Part shown: in pieces, positions 32,890 to 44,830 of the stretch | Layout of the letters: each line of letters opens with the position of its first letter | How positions within the stretch are numbered: the first letter of the stretch is position 1 | Assembly (NCBI GenBank): GCA_022495995.1 | Contig: JAFEMH010001456.1 | Location: forward strand, 124,001-188,000 | Source: Adenophora triphylla var. japonica | Lineage: Eukaryota > Streptophyta > Magnoliopsida > Asterales > Campanulaceae | DNA: 64,000 nucleotides | Direction of reading: 5' to 3' | Position numbers and translations under genes: made by a program | Notes under the pieces: model-generated | The model's database searches: none | Told to the model about the DNA's origin: nothing | The model's input: the letters and a program-made list of their open reading frames with translations, nothing else

Positions 32890-34094
32890 GTAGCCAGTTT
32901 GCAGAATCCTCATCTTTTCAGCTGTAATCTGATGTTTGCCTTTTCTAATGCATCAATCTGCATTTAAACTAAAACATTTGCATACAGAGCAGCATCATTT
33001 GCATCAAAAGAACATCTTTGTACATAAAATGCCATCTTTTCATTAAAATACCGTTTTCATACATAAAGGTGCATCCTTTGCACCTAAATCCTATTTTCAT
33101 GCATTAAAATCATTTCTTTTGCACTAAAAATTGCATCCTTTGCATTCAAAATCCCTTTTCACATTAAAGATGCATTCTTTGCACCCAAAAACTCATTTTC
33201 ATACTTAAAAATGCATACTTTGCATTAAAAAATCATTCTTTGCCATTTTCATGCATCATTTGTACATTAAACGCTATTTTTCAACATAAAAATACATTCT
33301 TTGCACAAAAATCATTTCTTTACATAAAAAGCATCCATTTGCAATCAAAAGCATCCATTTGCAATCAAAAGCATCCTTTGCAACTTAAAAATGTCATATT
33401 TTCACTAAAATGTCATTTTTATCATGCATTCCCCCATGTCCCCATTAGTAACCTTGGAACGGACCGGTGCAAAGGTCTTATCTTTACACCGTTCCTTCCA
33501 TTAAAGGTTCCATGATCTCTTTAGAAAGGGACAACCTTGAACCCTATATCTCCCATTATCACTTAAGACGAGTAAGAAGCATCTACATGAGCTCGACCGT
33601 CTTAAAGTGTAGGATTGATGGGCTAAGGACCCTCCTTTTCTAAAGAACCTCATCTTTAACTATAAAGAGAGTCATTCTCTCGATCACGCAAGTCCCAAGG
33701 TCCAAAAATGCGATGATCACAAGTTCAAGATGAGGGCGGGATCATAATCCCGAATACATAAAATCCAAGAAATTCCGAGCGAAACCAACAAATGGTTCGT
33801 ACGTCCGGAAGACGACTTGGGACATTCCCTCCTTATTTTCAAACACATGCACACAAGAAAGCACGCAAGCAAGCACGATTAATGGGATCTTGGGAGACTT
33901 GCTCCGGCAAGGCACCTTGGGTGAACGACGATCCGTTCTTCCCAAGGGGTAACTTAACCTCCGAACCCATAAAACCTTTTTTTCAAAGTTTTGAGGTAAT
34001 CAAAATGGCGTGGCGACTCCATTTCAAATTAAACCGGATGTCTTCAAACTCGCGTGAATCCAACAAACAAAAATTTTGGGCACACATTCACAGT

Positions 34095-34112
34095 TTGGCG
34101 ACTCCGCTGGGG
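34095..34112 (+). other. Primer binding site of the Tat/Ogre-type element
   Basis: TTGGCGACTCCGCTGGGG follows the LTR end after two bases. From recall this form (complementary to an Arg-type tRNA) is used by Ogre/Tat elements. The exact tRNA needs checking. A shorter relative, GTGGCGACTCC, lies 85 bp upstream inside the LTR. Confidence 0.7.
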
Positions 34113-36651
34113 AATTCCAAAGGAGAAAAGCTTTTATTTTCAAAACAAAAAATCGATACTTGGTATATAGGTGGAAACCACTTGCCCTTCCTGTACACTC
34201 CCTGATGTGGGAGTTGGGATAACCGGTGGTTTAACAATCCCACGTACCAGTATCCCTTTTCGAAAAATTTTGAAAAAAAAATAAAAGAAAGCTTTTCCCT
34301 TTGAGTGGGTTAGACTCCCGTCGCTGATTTCATTAATCGTGCTTGCTTTCTTTACCTTGCATTGCATCATACGCATCTTGGAATCTGTGCATACTGTGAA
34401 CAGGAAACAACCCGAAAAATAGCAAAGGAGTGGAACCTGGAAAATTGATCCATGCAGTCGTACGACTCAATCCTCATTGGATTCTGACCGGGCGACCTCA
34501 GTGGCAATTCCACCAGGAAAAATCATGGTTAATCTGGCAGTCCTAGCAGCTTGGGGCTACTCAGCTCCATAACCGGCGGGGCTCCCGAGAAATTTACGTG
34601 CTTACGTGCTTTGCATTTTCCCCGTCCCGAAAATCATTCCTTTAAAACACATTATGAAAATCTATGTTTTAACTCAAAAGGAACATTTTTAGGAGACCGC
34701 ACACTACGCGCACGATATATCACTGTACACTTTGCACGCACGTCCTTCAAACCCGAGGGTGGTTCAGTGCCGATCACGGACAGCCTTACGATGCTCCGGC
34801 GCGCACGAAATCATCCCAACCTCCCCATGGCAGCCCGGTGTCGACCAATGCACAGTCCGTGTCACACGTTTCAAAAAACCGCGACTTTTTTGGTTGGTTT
34901 TTGGTCTAGTTCGTGTCATATAGCCCAGTTGCATACCCTCGTAAAGGTCAAGACTTAGTTCATAACGGAGGAGGAACCCTGCCAAAATTCCGACAAGGAG
35001 AAATTGGCAAGATCTCGACTCAGACATTGACTATTGACCTTGACACGCACGGAATGCGTAAGAGTCAAGACCGAGTCTTTGCCAACAAAACAAAAGATCT
35101 TTCGCTCAAGCGAAGCTACTGCCAAAATTCCGACAAGGAAAAATTGGCAAGATCTTGACCCGGCATTAACTTCGATTCTGACTCATGCCCGGCGTATGCA
35201 ACGAAGTTCAATGTGACACTGTGTCATCCGGCTTTTGCCGCCCGACCCATGCCTATTATCTTCTCGGACATTACCAAAAGTCAAAACGTCATTCGCTCAA
35301 GCGAAATTCTGCCAAAATTCTATCAAGTCAGAAAGACGAGACTTTCCCGGTATTGCCTTGACTATAATCCGCATCGCTCGTGCGTTGAAAGTTCCTATGA
35401 CCCGCTAGACCCGTTAGGAGCGTTCTTTACTCTCGGTCGGTGGGATCCGCATGCCCTATAGGACCCTCGCCCGGGGCTGTCCACCCTGGGAGGTCGAAAT
35501 ACAGGTGGAATACGAGGGGCTTATAGACGTAGTGACGGAACCCACTGATCCAGGATCTAGAGTAGTTGCGAAAAAGAAGGGCAAACCCCCCTTTTCCAAC
35601 CAAATAGAAATAAATAAAAGACATTGTTTTAAGTAAACTTGAACAATTAATGTAATCATAATCGCATGGTCCTATCTCTGATACCCCTAATCGAGACCTC
35701 CTCGGTCCCATTTCCAATTTTTCTATCCTGACCTTTCATGGTCAAACCCCTAATCGAGACCTCCTCGGTCCGATTTCCGATCTTCCTTCTCCCGACCTTT
35801 CATGGTCAAATTCCTAATAAAGACCTCCTCGGTCCGATTTCCGATTTTCCGTCATGACCTTTCATGGTCAAATTCCTAATCGAGACCTCCTCGGTCCGAT
35901 TTCCGATTCTCTCCCGACCTTTCATGGTCAAATCTCTAATCGAGACCTCCTCGGTCCGATTTCCGATTCTCTCCCGACCTTTCATGGTCAAATCTCTAAT
36001 CGAGACCTCTTCGGTCCGATTTCCGATTTTCCATCTCCCGACCTCTCATGGTCAAATTCCTAATCGAGACCTCCTCGGTCCGATTTCCGATCATCTCCCG
36101 ACCTTTCATGGTCAAATCTCTAATCGAGACCTCTTCGGTCCGATTTCCGATTTTCCATCTCCCGACCTCTCATGGTCAAATCCCTAATCGAGACCTCCTC
36201 GGTCCGATTTCCGATCTTCCATCTCTCGACCTTTCATGGTCAAATCCCTAATCGAGACCTCCTTGGTCCGATTTCCTATTTTCCTATCTCGACCTTTCAT
36301 GGTCAAAATCCTTAATCGAGACCTCCTCGGTCCAATCTACAATTTCCAATCTTGACCTTCAAGGTCTCATCTTTTCCGATCAATTAGGATTAGGAGAAAA
36401 ATGTGTTTTGAGTAAAACTTAAGCGATAAGTGCATGTTACTTGAGCCTTTAGCCTAAACACTTGTCCCCGAGTCTAAACCTCACCTACTTCCGAGTCTAA
36501 ATTTTACCTACCCTCGAGTCTAAACCTTACCTTATCCCTGAGTCTAAACCTTGCCTATCCCTTTCCCGCAGCAAGAAAGAAGTGTGCGAGAATACCGGGT
36601 CAGCGGCTTTTCAGTGCAGAAAACCTTAGGCAGAATCGTCAAAGAGTCAGA
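34113..36651 (+). other. Untranslated leader of the Tat/Ogre-type element
   Basis: No gene was recognised. It contains TTCGCTCAAGCGAA palindromes (35101-35114, 35292-35305), three CTGCCAAAATTC-containing repeats (about 34979, 35118, 35307), and the 60-bp tandem array. Confidence 0.6.
35686..36370. repeat. 60- to 66-bp tandem array, about 11 units
   Basis: The unit contains CTAATCGAGACCTCCTCGGT, CCGATTTCCGAT and CGACCTTTCATGGTCAAAT. Starts of GAGACCTC fall at about 35693, 35755, 35820, 35881, 35941, 36001, 36063, 36123, 36189, 36253 and 36317. Some neighbouring units are identical over 60 bp, so expansion is recent. It lies in the leader, not in a coding region, although it reads through as peptide by chance. 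Confidence 0.9.
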
Positions 36652-38100
36652 ATGGCAGATTTGACAGAAAACAGTGAGGGTGCAGGAAATCAGATGGTTA
36701 GGAAGGAAGAGTTAGTCCTGGCTTTGGAAAATGCCCATAAGGTTCATAAGGAACAGCAAGCCATGCTCATCGACCCACTCCGTCGTCATGGAATTCAGGT
36801 AACAGTTGAGGCGAACGGTTCTCTGGTGGTAGTCGAAGATGAGACTTCGGAAACAGTGATTTCAGTCCCTTCATCCTATAACCAAGACCTTCCATTATAC
36901 GGCCAATACCTTCCTCCATCCGCATGCGATCCCTTGCCAAGGACCACCCCTCCTCAGTCCTTTCCAACATCCCAGCTCATCCAGGCTCCATCGCCCTCAG
37001 CTCCTTAGAACGGATTGGGCTTCACCACACCTGTCTCTCAGTTTCAGCAATACCTGCCAGTTTATGCTCTGGCTTCGCATAATCAGTTCGAGTTATGTGG
37101 CTATGTTCTGAAGCCCCTATACCCACCTGAATGCAGTCATGAGTTGCCAAAAGAAAATCTGGATGATTCAAGTTTCCAGCTGTCACCTACCGGACTTAAT
37201 GAATCCAGCCGTCAGTTTCACCAGTTTGCTACTGTGGTTCCCTCTACTGATAAGAGTCCTGTTGCGAGTGCCGGTAACTCGAGAGTCCCCGTTGACCCCC
37301 ATGTGGCAATATTGATGGAACAAGTGAAACAAATGCAAGAGAAGTTTGACCTCATGATGAGTATCAATACTCCCTTGACCCAAGACGTCGAACCAGGCAA
37401 GGAAATGACTCCACCAAGCATAACCCAATGCCACCAGCACCAAACAGCAACCGTACCCAGCTCAGCACCAGTTCCTCACAAAGAAAAGAGTGTCGTAGCT
37501 TCCTTCAGCCAAATCCAACAATGGAACCAACTGGACAATGGAACTCCGAGTCTTGAGAGCAACAATGTCTCCCGAAAACTCCGCAATACGGATATGCCTT
37601 TAAGCAAGATTCTGGAAGAGCTGATGAAAGAAAAGCTGATGGAGAATTGGAAACCCAGGAATCCCCATGTTCGGTTGGATGAATCCAAGCATTGTCTTTT
37701 CCATCAATACCATGGGCACAACACTGATGATTGCACCTATTTGAGGCATGAGATTCAGAAGTTGATAGAAGACGGGAAGCTCGAGAACCTCCATGGGCCA
37801 AAAACAGAAAGCTATGGTAAGAGGTCGATTCAGGAGGTACAAGGTCAGAAACTTCAGCCTGATGGTTTCGGGATGCCCATGAGCAAAGTTTTCGATGATT
37901 TAGTGAAACGAGGCCTTCTCACACCTCTCGAGAATTATAAGCCAAGAAACCCCAGTAGAGTTGACAGGACCAAGTTCTGCGAGTACCACAAGCATTTTGG
38001 TCATGTGACAGACAAGTGTGTGGATCTGAAGAAAGAAATTCAGTGGCTGATCTACAAAGGAAAGCTCAAGCTCCCTGGCAGTCCAACCAGCGAAGAGTAG
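36652..38100 (+). CDS. Tat/Ogre-type Gag with duplicated zinc-finger module and one in-frame TAG
   Basis: One frame runs from ATG 36652 to 38100 (482 sense codons) with a single TAG at 37006-37008. The N-terminal 118 aa contain a charged helix (RKEELVLALENAHKVHKEQQ). The C-terminal part holds two similar modules: about 37601-37790 (KILEELMKEKLMENWKPRNP, then CLFHQYHGHNTDDC and IQKLIEDGKL) and about 37876-38070 (KVFDDLVKRGLLTPLENYKP, then CEYHKHFGHVTDKC and IQWLIYKGKL). The C-H-GH-C pattern is the nucleic-acid-binding finger of this gypsy lineage. TAG may be a nonsense mutation or a readthrough site; the frame on both sides is otherwise intact. Confidence 0.8.
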
Positions 38101-41100
38101 CTAGACTAGGGTCTACTTATCCTTAAGCAAGATTAAAAGAAAATAGTCTCTCAGTCAACCTTCGTAGGTTCTAGTACTTTTTCTTTTTCAATCAAGTCCT
38201 CTACGGACATTGTATTTAATCTTCAAAAAAAAGTCTTCTTCTTTTCTTGCTAGACTTAAGACATTATTTGCACACCTACATTACATTTAATGAAATGGTT
38301 TTATTTTATATGATCACTTGCATTGTTCAACAAATAATCTCTCGAAATAATTCACGTTCCGATTAATCAGTGTGAGAAAGTCAACTAATGCCTTCCCCAT
38401 ACACTTTCCTTACCCCACAAAAGGCCTCCATCAAGCCATACACTTTCCCAATTATGCCCCCACCTTCATCCTGACCAAGTCAACGACAGCGGCAACATCA
38501 AGGGACAACAAGAGGCCACTCAGCTTCGAAAGATTGACCCCGTGTCGAAAACAATCTAGGAGCCTGTCTTCGACCTCAAAGATGTCAAGAAAAATTAAAG
38601 CAGGGGCTCGCCTTGGCCCTCAAGTGTTTAAAAAAAAAAAAAGAAAAAAAAATCTCTTAGTGCAAAAAGAGTAATGCCCAGCTAGGCTGAAAATCCCAAA
38701 AAAAGGGCAGTCTAGGCAAAAAACAGGGTTGCACATAAAAAAAATAAAAAGAAAAAAAAAATGAGGCTCAGGACCTAGCGTCACCAATCAAAAGCTTGAC
38801 GGACAGGCAAAATCAAAGCTCAGAGGATGAAAGTTGTCGGTAACAATGGGGCGGTCGAAGCAAAGCCAGAAGCATTTCATAAGCCTGTAGGCACGTGCAA
38901 ATCCTTTCTCCCCTAATGAAAGAGGAAGCAATCAGAAACAGCCGTCCAAGAATGACTTGGTCAAGGAATCATCCCGAGGCCCACGCCTCATCATCCAGTC
39001 TTCTCATCAAAACCTTTTCACTAAAGGAACTACAAATCCCATTTTCCCAAAGCAATCCGGCCAAGGCCGAACTACGGCGACCTGAGCTCCTCACAATGAG
39101 GGGAACGTAGGCAACCAGAAATGGTTCGGTCATAAGCATATTCAAATCCCATAGAATTCGGTCTCATCAAATGAACTTTCTCATAAGCATATTCAAATTC
39201 CTGAAAACCCGGTCTCATTAATGACCTCCCTATACACAAACCTTTCTTTCACACCAGACAACTTTGATCCGCGACCTTTGGTTGACTTTCTCGTCATGAT
39301 TAATAAGAATGTTTTTCTGCATATCGAGATTAATGGTTGAATAACCCGAACATCAATAAAAGGTTTTATGCAATCTCGTGATCATTGTAAAATAAAACAA
39401 GTTTTCAGATGTCTTGACAAGTCTTCTCTTTCTACATCTTAGGAAAGATAGTGCTAAACAACGATTTTAAATCGCCGGGGGCTTCCATACACTTTTACCA
39501 ACCTTTCTATGCTTATACTCTCTCAAAAGAGTCAAACCGAAAGCGAGTTTTGTGCCTACATCGAATAAGGCCATCGGAATAACACAAAATCGGGATATAT
39601 TCCCACCTTTCGAAAAATATGCCCCTGTATGTATTTCTGAGAATCTTTTCTTTCACGTCTTCTTAAGGTTGACTGATTGACTAAAGAAAATAAAAAAAAG
39701 AGAGAGAGAAGGATAGGTTTTCCCTCTTCTGCCACAATTCGCATTAGAGTGCCTCGAAACCGGGGCTTCTTTAGCCATTTTTGGGATTCACATCGGGTTC
39801 TTCACTAGGTCCCTAGATGGATTCAGTTTTGGTCAGATCAACCTCAGGATCACTTCCGCAGTACCAATCATATTGGGATATTCGCTAGGTCATCAAATTG
39901 GGGCTTTACCAAGTCACTTCTTCGAAAACCTAGGACTTCGCCTGCTCAGTTCATCCAACCGGGGCTTTCCCAATGAAAGGATCTTTCCTTGCTTTAATAA
40001 GGCATGGGGCTTCGCGAAAGTTTTCTTCTTAGGCCGGGGCTTCGATAAGTCGCATCCATTCCTCAAAGAGAGGTTTGGTCACTATGACATCTGCTTTAGT
40101 CTTTGGTTATAAAAGCACATCGGCATCGGCTTCAAGCGTCGGGGTTTAAGGACCTTAATCAAGACCCGGAGTTTAAACCCGGTCCCGGCCCAAGAGGAAT
40201 TCTAGTCCACGTTGACAAAATCTCAAAGAACGGCGGTTCGATCCGCACCCAAGGGATACAACCCCACCTGCTTGAAACCCGTCTTAAACACATTCCATAT
40301 GTACATTCAGACCCAGTCTCTACCATGTTTCCAAGAAAAAATCACCCCTAGGCTCAAGTAACGTGCCAATTGCTAATAATACATTTTCTCCCAAAAGCGC
40401 CTTCGTTACTTTCGTTATAACGAGATAACGCCAGGCGACAGTTTCCTAATTGTCAAAAATCCAACTTTAGCTACCTCTATCACGAATTGAGAAGTATGCT
40501 CAAGTTTGTCCAGTTATAGCTGCCTCTATCTATTCGATAGTGACGTAAGCTTTAGCTTCCTCAGGTGACGACCTCCACTAATCGTCAAAACCTCAAGAAT
40601 CCTAGACATCGTTCCTAACTGTCTAGATGAAGTTGAACTACGATCAAGGCTTGATTCCTCCGGGATACGTAGGTAGCCTTTCATAAAAAGGTTCAGCCAT
40701 CCGACCACATTGGTCACCTTTTTCTTTCCCCATTCCTCAATGGTCCGTAAGCTTTTCATAAAAAGTCCAAGTTTCTGACCACTTTGGTCATCCCTTTTTA
40801 TTTGGCACATTCTTATGAAGGATTGGTTGTTTGACTTCCTAGGTCACCCCGTTTCCATCCTTATAGGAAGAGACCAAATATCTCTTTGCCATTGTCCCAA
40901 GGAGGCCAGGTAGGTGATCTCTTTGATCCTCCAATTCCAACCTGTGTCAGCAAATTCCAGTCCAGTTACAAAGGCAATGAAAAGCACAGTTTAGGCTTAA
41001 TAAGTCGCGCGACATAACAAGCCAGGTCGCGCGACATAACTAGCCAACATCAGACATCAGACATCAGCAATGTGTTGCTTTCCCCAGGGCAATCCCCGAC

Positions 41101-41423
41101 ATGCCAAAGGCTGCAAATGCCAGTCATACACCTCTCAAATGCATAGGGGAGGGTTCATGTACCCCATTTACACCCATGCGTTCATCTACTTGGTACATAT
41201 TCAAGCCAGAAATCCATTTAAGCCATCCATTCAAACCATTCAGTTCAAGCTAGTTACCCTACCATCATTTCATAAATGCATGCGACAAAAGGGATAGCAA
41301 TGTACATTCAAACCAAAATAGACCAAGTCTAAGAAATGTGCATAAGCAAAAAATAACAAGATGTGTTTTCCCCAAAAGGGGTACAATAGCCAAAAAGTCA
41401 TAAATGTCTAGGGGGGAAGGGGG
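38101..41423 (+). other. Non-coding interior of the Tat/Ogre-type element, no pol
   Basis: No protease, RT, RNase H or integrase motif was recognised in any frame. It contains A-rich tracts (38625-38660, 38735-38760), scattered CGGGGCTTC words (39765-40040) and a pair of GTCGCGCGAC palindromes (41004, 41026). In an autonomous relative the pol polyprotein would follow gag here. Confidence 0.6.
41004..41035. repeat. GTCGCGCGAC palindrome pair, 22 bp apart
   Basis: GTCGCGCGAC at 41004-41013 and 41026-41035, each followed by ATAAC. They are related to the LTR palindromes of the same element but have CG instead of TG at the centre. Confidence 0.85.
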
Positions 41424-43871
41424 CTACTCTGAATCATCTCCATCTCCATCACCCTCTCCATCGTCCTCTCCATCCTCGTCGTCATCCTCAGCCTCCTCTG
41501 GCTCATCATCAGGATCGTCCGAAGGTGCCTCGTAAGCTATGGTCCCCGTGCGGTAATAGTCGTCAAGCTCAGTGATAACAGTGGAGTCAAGCTCATAGTC
41601 TGTGGCCGTCTCAGCTCCACCATCCTCATCTTCATCCTCATCATCATCATCAATCTCAATAGGTCTGTGAAGAGGCACATTTGGCCTCTTTGTCCGAGGC
41701 CTCGGTCCACTAATACCCCCGCTAATGCCTCCACTGGTGCCTGCGTCATCAGAGCGGCTCTTCTTCCTTCTCGGCTGGCCAGGTGGAGAGATATCGATCG
41801 AACCCTGTGATCGGCACTGATTCTTCCAAAAGCTCATACCTTTCTGAAGCTTGCTAATCATGCCCACAGCGCCGGTATAAGCCCTGGTCAAGTGCCTGTA
41901 AGCTCGAGCCGACACATTGCTAAGCAGACATAATAAGTGTCAAAATGCAGTTCTTGATAACAGGAAGAGAGGCAATCAATCCAAAAGATGTAAGGAGTAA
42001 TACTTACAGATCTAGAACCTCGCGGGAGCACCAGATGAGGATGAGTCTGTGACATATCAATATGGGCTCGCCTCATGCGACCGCCACCCTGATAATCAAT
42101 GAAAGTCGGGGCCAAAGGAGGTCTAGCTACGTAGCCGATCGAGGGTCCCGCGCTCTGAGCACCATAACCAAACTCAGTGCTGGGGGTGAAGATGCCTGGC
42201 CACATACAAAGTATAGTCCCCCTCCCGTGTGTAGAGATGTGCCGCCAAGCCTACAATCAGAGCATCTACATTCGCCAACTGGCGAGGCAGCCACATCCTA
42301 GCTGGTGGATCATCAGGGATCCGAGCATGCCTATTCGTCCCATGCTGTCTATACACCCTCTCTCCTAAATACAAGGCGTCTCCAGACAAACCCACCAGCA
42401 GCTTGCGACACTCTGTCAAGTGCGCAGCGTGATCCAAATCCAAGTCATCGTAACGGCCAGTCCAGGGGAACATACTCAGCCTCTGTGGAGTCCCTCTCAA
42501 GCACATCAGCGTGTCATGGTACGAGGCCGTAATCCTGCACCTCGAACCCTCCGGTGTCCTAGTCTGTTTCCTGGCACTCTTCGTCCACCGCCTGAGAGCA
42601 AGAAAGGTGGTGGCAGGAAACTCATCCTGTATCTGCCACTCGTAACAGCCAAAGTACTCGAAAGCCCAAGCCTGAAAAGAAGAAGAAGAAGTCAAAACAA
42701 GGAAAAAGGATAGAATGAAATGTGCAAAAGAAAAGAGGTCAAGATGAGAGAATACCTCAAAAGCCAGATGACAGCAAGTAAAATACTTTGCCTTCCCTCT
42801 GCTCACGTCATCTAGGGCCAAATACATCTCAGCTAAACCGGCCTCACCCCCGGGATAGATTCCCCACGGTGTCCCGGGCTCTCAAAAGCTCCAACGGTGA
42901 AGTCAAGGCGGTAGATGCGCTGTTAATAAAACGGCATGTCGGAGAAGCCCACCCATACAAAAGCCCTCGCTAATCTCTCGGCTCTCAGCCGGCTCTCAAC
43001 AGGGTCATCAACGACAATGTAGTCCCTGCACTGCTCCCCAACCAAGCCATGTAGCTCACCCAACTCATATCCATTCCCCTTCTTGTTCTGGGGAACGAAG
43101 CCAAGCAAACTCATCAAATCTGCATCAGCAATCGGCTGGGACTCAGCTCCCTGTGCAGGCTCCTCTAGGTAGAGCGGCTCATCCGTAAAGGGCAGTCCTG
43201 TGATGATCGCAAAATCCAGTGGAGTGACTGTCGTCTCACCCCAAGAGAAGTGAAATGAGTGAGTGGTCTCCCACCAGAACTCTCTGAATGCCCTCACCAG
43301 ATCCACACTCCTCTGAGTGTCCCCAATGGCCTTCGCCATCTCAAAGAATCGCCCCAGTCCAACGGCATAAATCATGCCCTTGGGCGAGTCTATCTGCTCC
43401 TGACTACCTGGCAAGCTCTGCCATAGCCTGCCAATCACCTCAGGGGAGCCTCGGGTGCGCAATCCCTGCAAGAAAACATGGCACAAATATTAATATTTCG
43501 TGCTATTTCTTGAAATCATCTCAAATGAAAAATAGGTCAAAACCTATCATCTAAGAGCATGCATCTTAACATCACATTTCCTAGGTCAATCTATGTTCAC
43601 ATGCCAGTTCATGTCAATTCGTAGCACAGTCTGAAAAAAAATCCAGTTCAAATTAATTTCACCCAAATCGAAAATTTTTCAAAAAAAAACCTAGGATTCT
43701 TACCTCATCCTTCTTCCTGGCATCCGAGGTATGCTCATCGAGCTGTGGGTAGAAATCCCCTCTTCGTGCTTCCGGAAGAAATGGCCTTTGATTCCTCTGC
43801 ATCCCTTTCCGTCGATTGGCTAAATCGGCATGCTGAGGTCCCCTTTTGGTCGGATAGAGCCTAGGAGGCAT
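41424..43871 (-). pseudogene. Plant mobile domain (PMD) gene antisense to gag, four exons, frameshifted
   Basis: Read on the minus strand, exon 1 is 43871-43704 (MPPRLYPTKRGPQHADLANR; GT donor after KKDE). Exon 2 starts at 43465 (GLRTRGSPEVIGRLWQ; FREFWWETTHSFHFSWGE; TVTPLDFAIITGLPF) and ends near 42750 (MYLALDDVSRGKAKYFTCCH). Exon 3 is about 42672-42015 (AWAFEYFGCYEW; TFLALRRW), and exon 4 is 41920-41424 with a Lys/Arg-rich and then very acidic tail. TPLDFAIITGLP and WAFEYF are signatures of the plant mobile domain, found in MAIN/MAIL proteins and in transposons. The frame breaks near 42925, 42855 and 42190. Splice borders still look good. Confidence 0.8.
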
Positions 43872-44352
43872 TTTCCCAATGTAATCGGACTAAAAGTGTT
43901 TGGATTTCTCTCGATTCCTCTCAAATCTCCCTCTGATGTCGCTCTCTCTTTTCTCACTGTCGCCTCCCTCTCAATTTCAAGTCCAATTGAATTTCAAATG
44001 GCGACTGTGCGAATTTTAAAGTATCTGTTCGCCTGACCTCTTATGTCGTGCGACATACTAAGCCTCTGTGGCCTGTTTTTACAATTTTGCCCCTGAAGGC
44101 TCAATTTTACGATTTTATCCCTCATAGGTCTGTTTTACCCCTTGTGCCCCTGGCATTTTCAATCACTTTCAATCCAGTTTTCCCTCAATTGCCCCCGAGG
44201 CCTATTTTACAAATTTACCTCTGTGACTCAGTTTATTTGCCCTTGGTATTTTCAATTTTATTTTTCAAATAATCAGGGTGCGTCCCACTTTTCTTTACAA
44301 AAAACTATTGATTCCTTCCAACTTCTCTGCAAAATCCAACCTTTTTCGCGAT
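43872..44352. other. Spacer upstream of the antisense PMD gene
   Basis: This would be the PMD promoter region. It contains one TTATGTCGTGCGACATAC palindrome (44040-44057) and a series of TTTTACxxTTTxxCCCCTxxG phrases (44080-44240). No gene was recognised. Confidence 0.5.
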
Positions 44353-44830
44353 CTCCGTTATCGCCAAATGGGATAACGATTCCTCCGGGAAATTCTCCGT
44401 TATCGCCAAATGGGATAACGTTTCCTCCGGGAAATCCTCCGTTATCGCCAAGTGGGATAACGTTTTCTCCGGGAAATCCTCCGTTATCGCCAAATGGGAT
44501 AACGTTTCCTCCGGGAAATCCTCCGTTATCGCCAAATGGGATAACGTTTCCTCCAGGAAATCCTACGTTATCGCCAAATGGGATAACGTTTCCTCCGGGA
44601 AATCCTCCGTTATCGCCAATTGGGATAACGTTTCCTCCGGGAAATCCTCCGTTATTGCCAAATGGGATAATGTTTCTTGTTAAAAATTTCAGTTATTGCC
44701 GGAAGGCAATAACATTTCGCTTTATTTCGATCTCCGTTATTTCCGAATGACGGAATAACATTTCGACCTTTTTTCGCTTTATTTCGATCTCCGTTATTTC
44801 CGAATGACGGAATAATATTTCGACCTTTTT
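44353..44830. repeat. 42-bp tandem array of hairpin units, arms changing together
   Basis: CTCCGTTATCGCCAAATGGG units start at 44353, 44395, 44437 and so on, for about eight copies. In most, CGTTATC pairs with GATAACG. After 44690 the unit changes to GTTATTGCC/GGCAATAAC (about 44692-44713) and then GTTATTTCCG/CGGAATAAC twice (about 44735 and 44790), so both arms change in step. The array abuts the truncated 3' LTR. Confidence 0.85.

Larger units (their letters stand above)
31083..34092 (+). repeat. 5' LTR of the Tat/Ogre-type element, 3.0 kb
   Basis: It begins TGTAGGATGT and ends ACATTCACA. The first 680 bp are related to the solo LTR at 48677-49441, including the shared phrase GATTGGAGGCTAGAAT-like and CCTATTCTCGCTCC. 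The remainder is not. Two TATA boxes are present, at 31486 and 32347. Further landmarks are an 18-bp GC-rich minisatellite (31143-31290), a perfect 22-bp palindrome (31905-31926), 84-bp repeats with palindromes (32047-32317), and an AT-rich region full of GCATCCTTTGCA words (about 32950-33400). Confidence 0.75.

Noticed and set aside
32950..33515. 91-aa frame in both Tat/Ogre LTRs
   Set aside because: Low-complexity GCATCCTTTGCA words in an LTR, identical in both copies because the LTRs are; no gene.
35854..36251. Plus-strand repeat peptides (DLLGPISD-type repeats)
   Set aside because: Translation of the 60-bp tandem array in the leader; unit lengths vary and break frame, so coding is accidental.
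38101..41423. Hidden pol gene of the Tat/Ogre-type element
   Set aside because: No DTG/DSG protease, YxDD box or integrase signature could be read in any frame.
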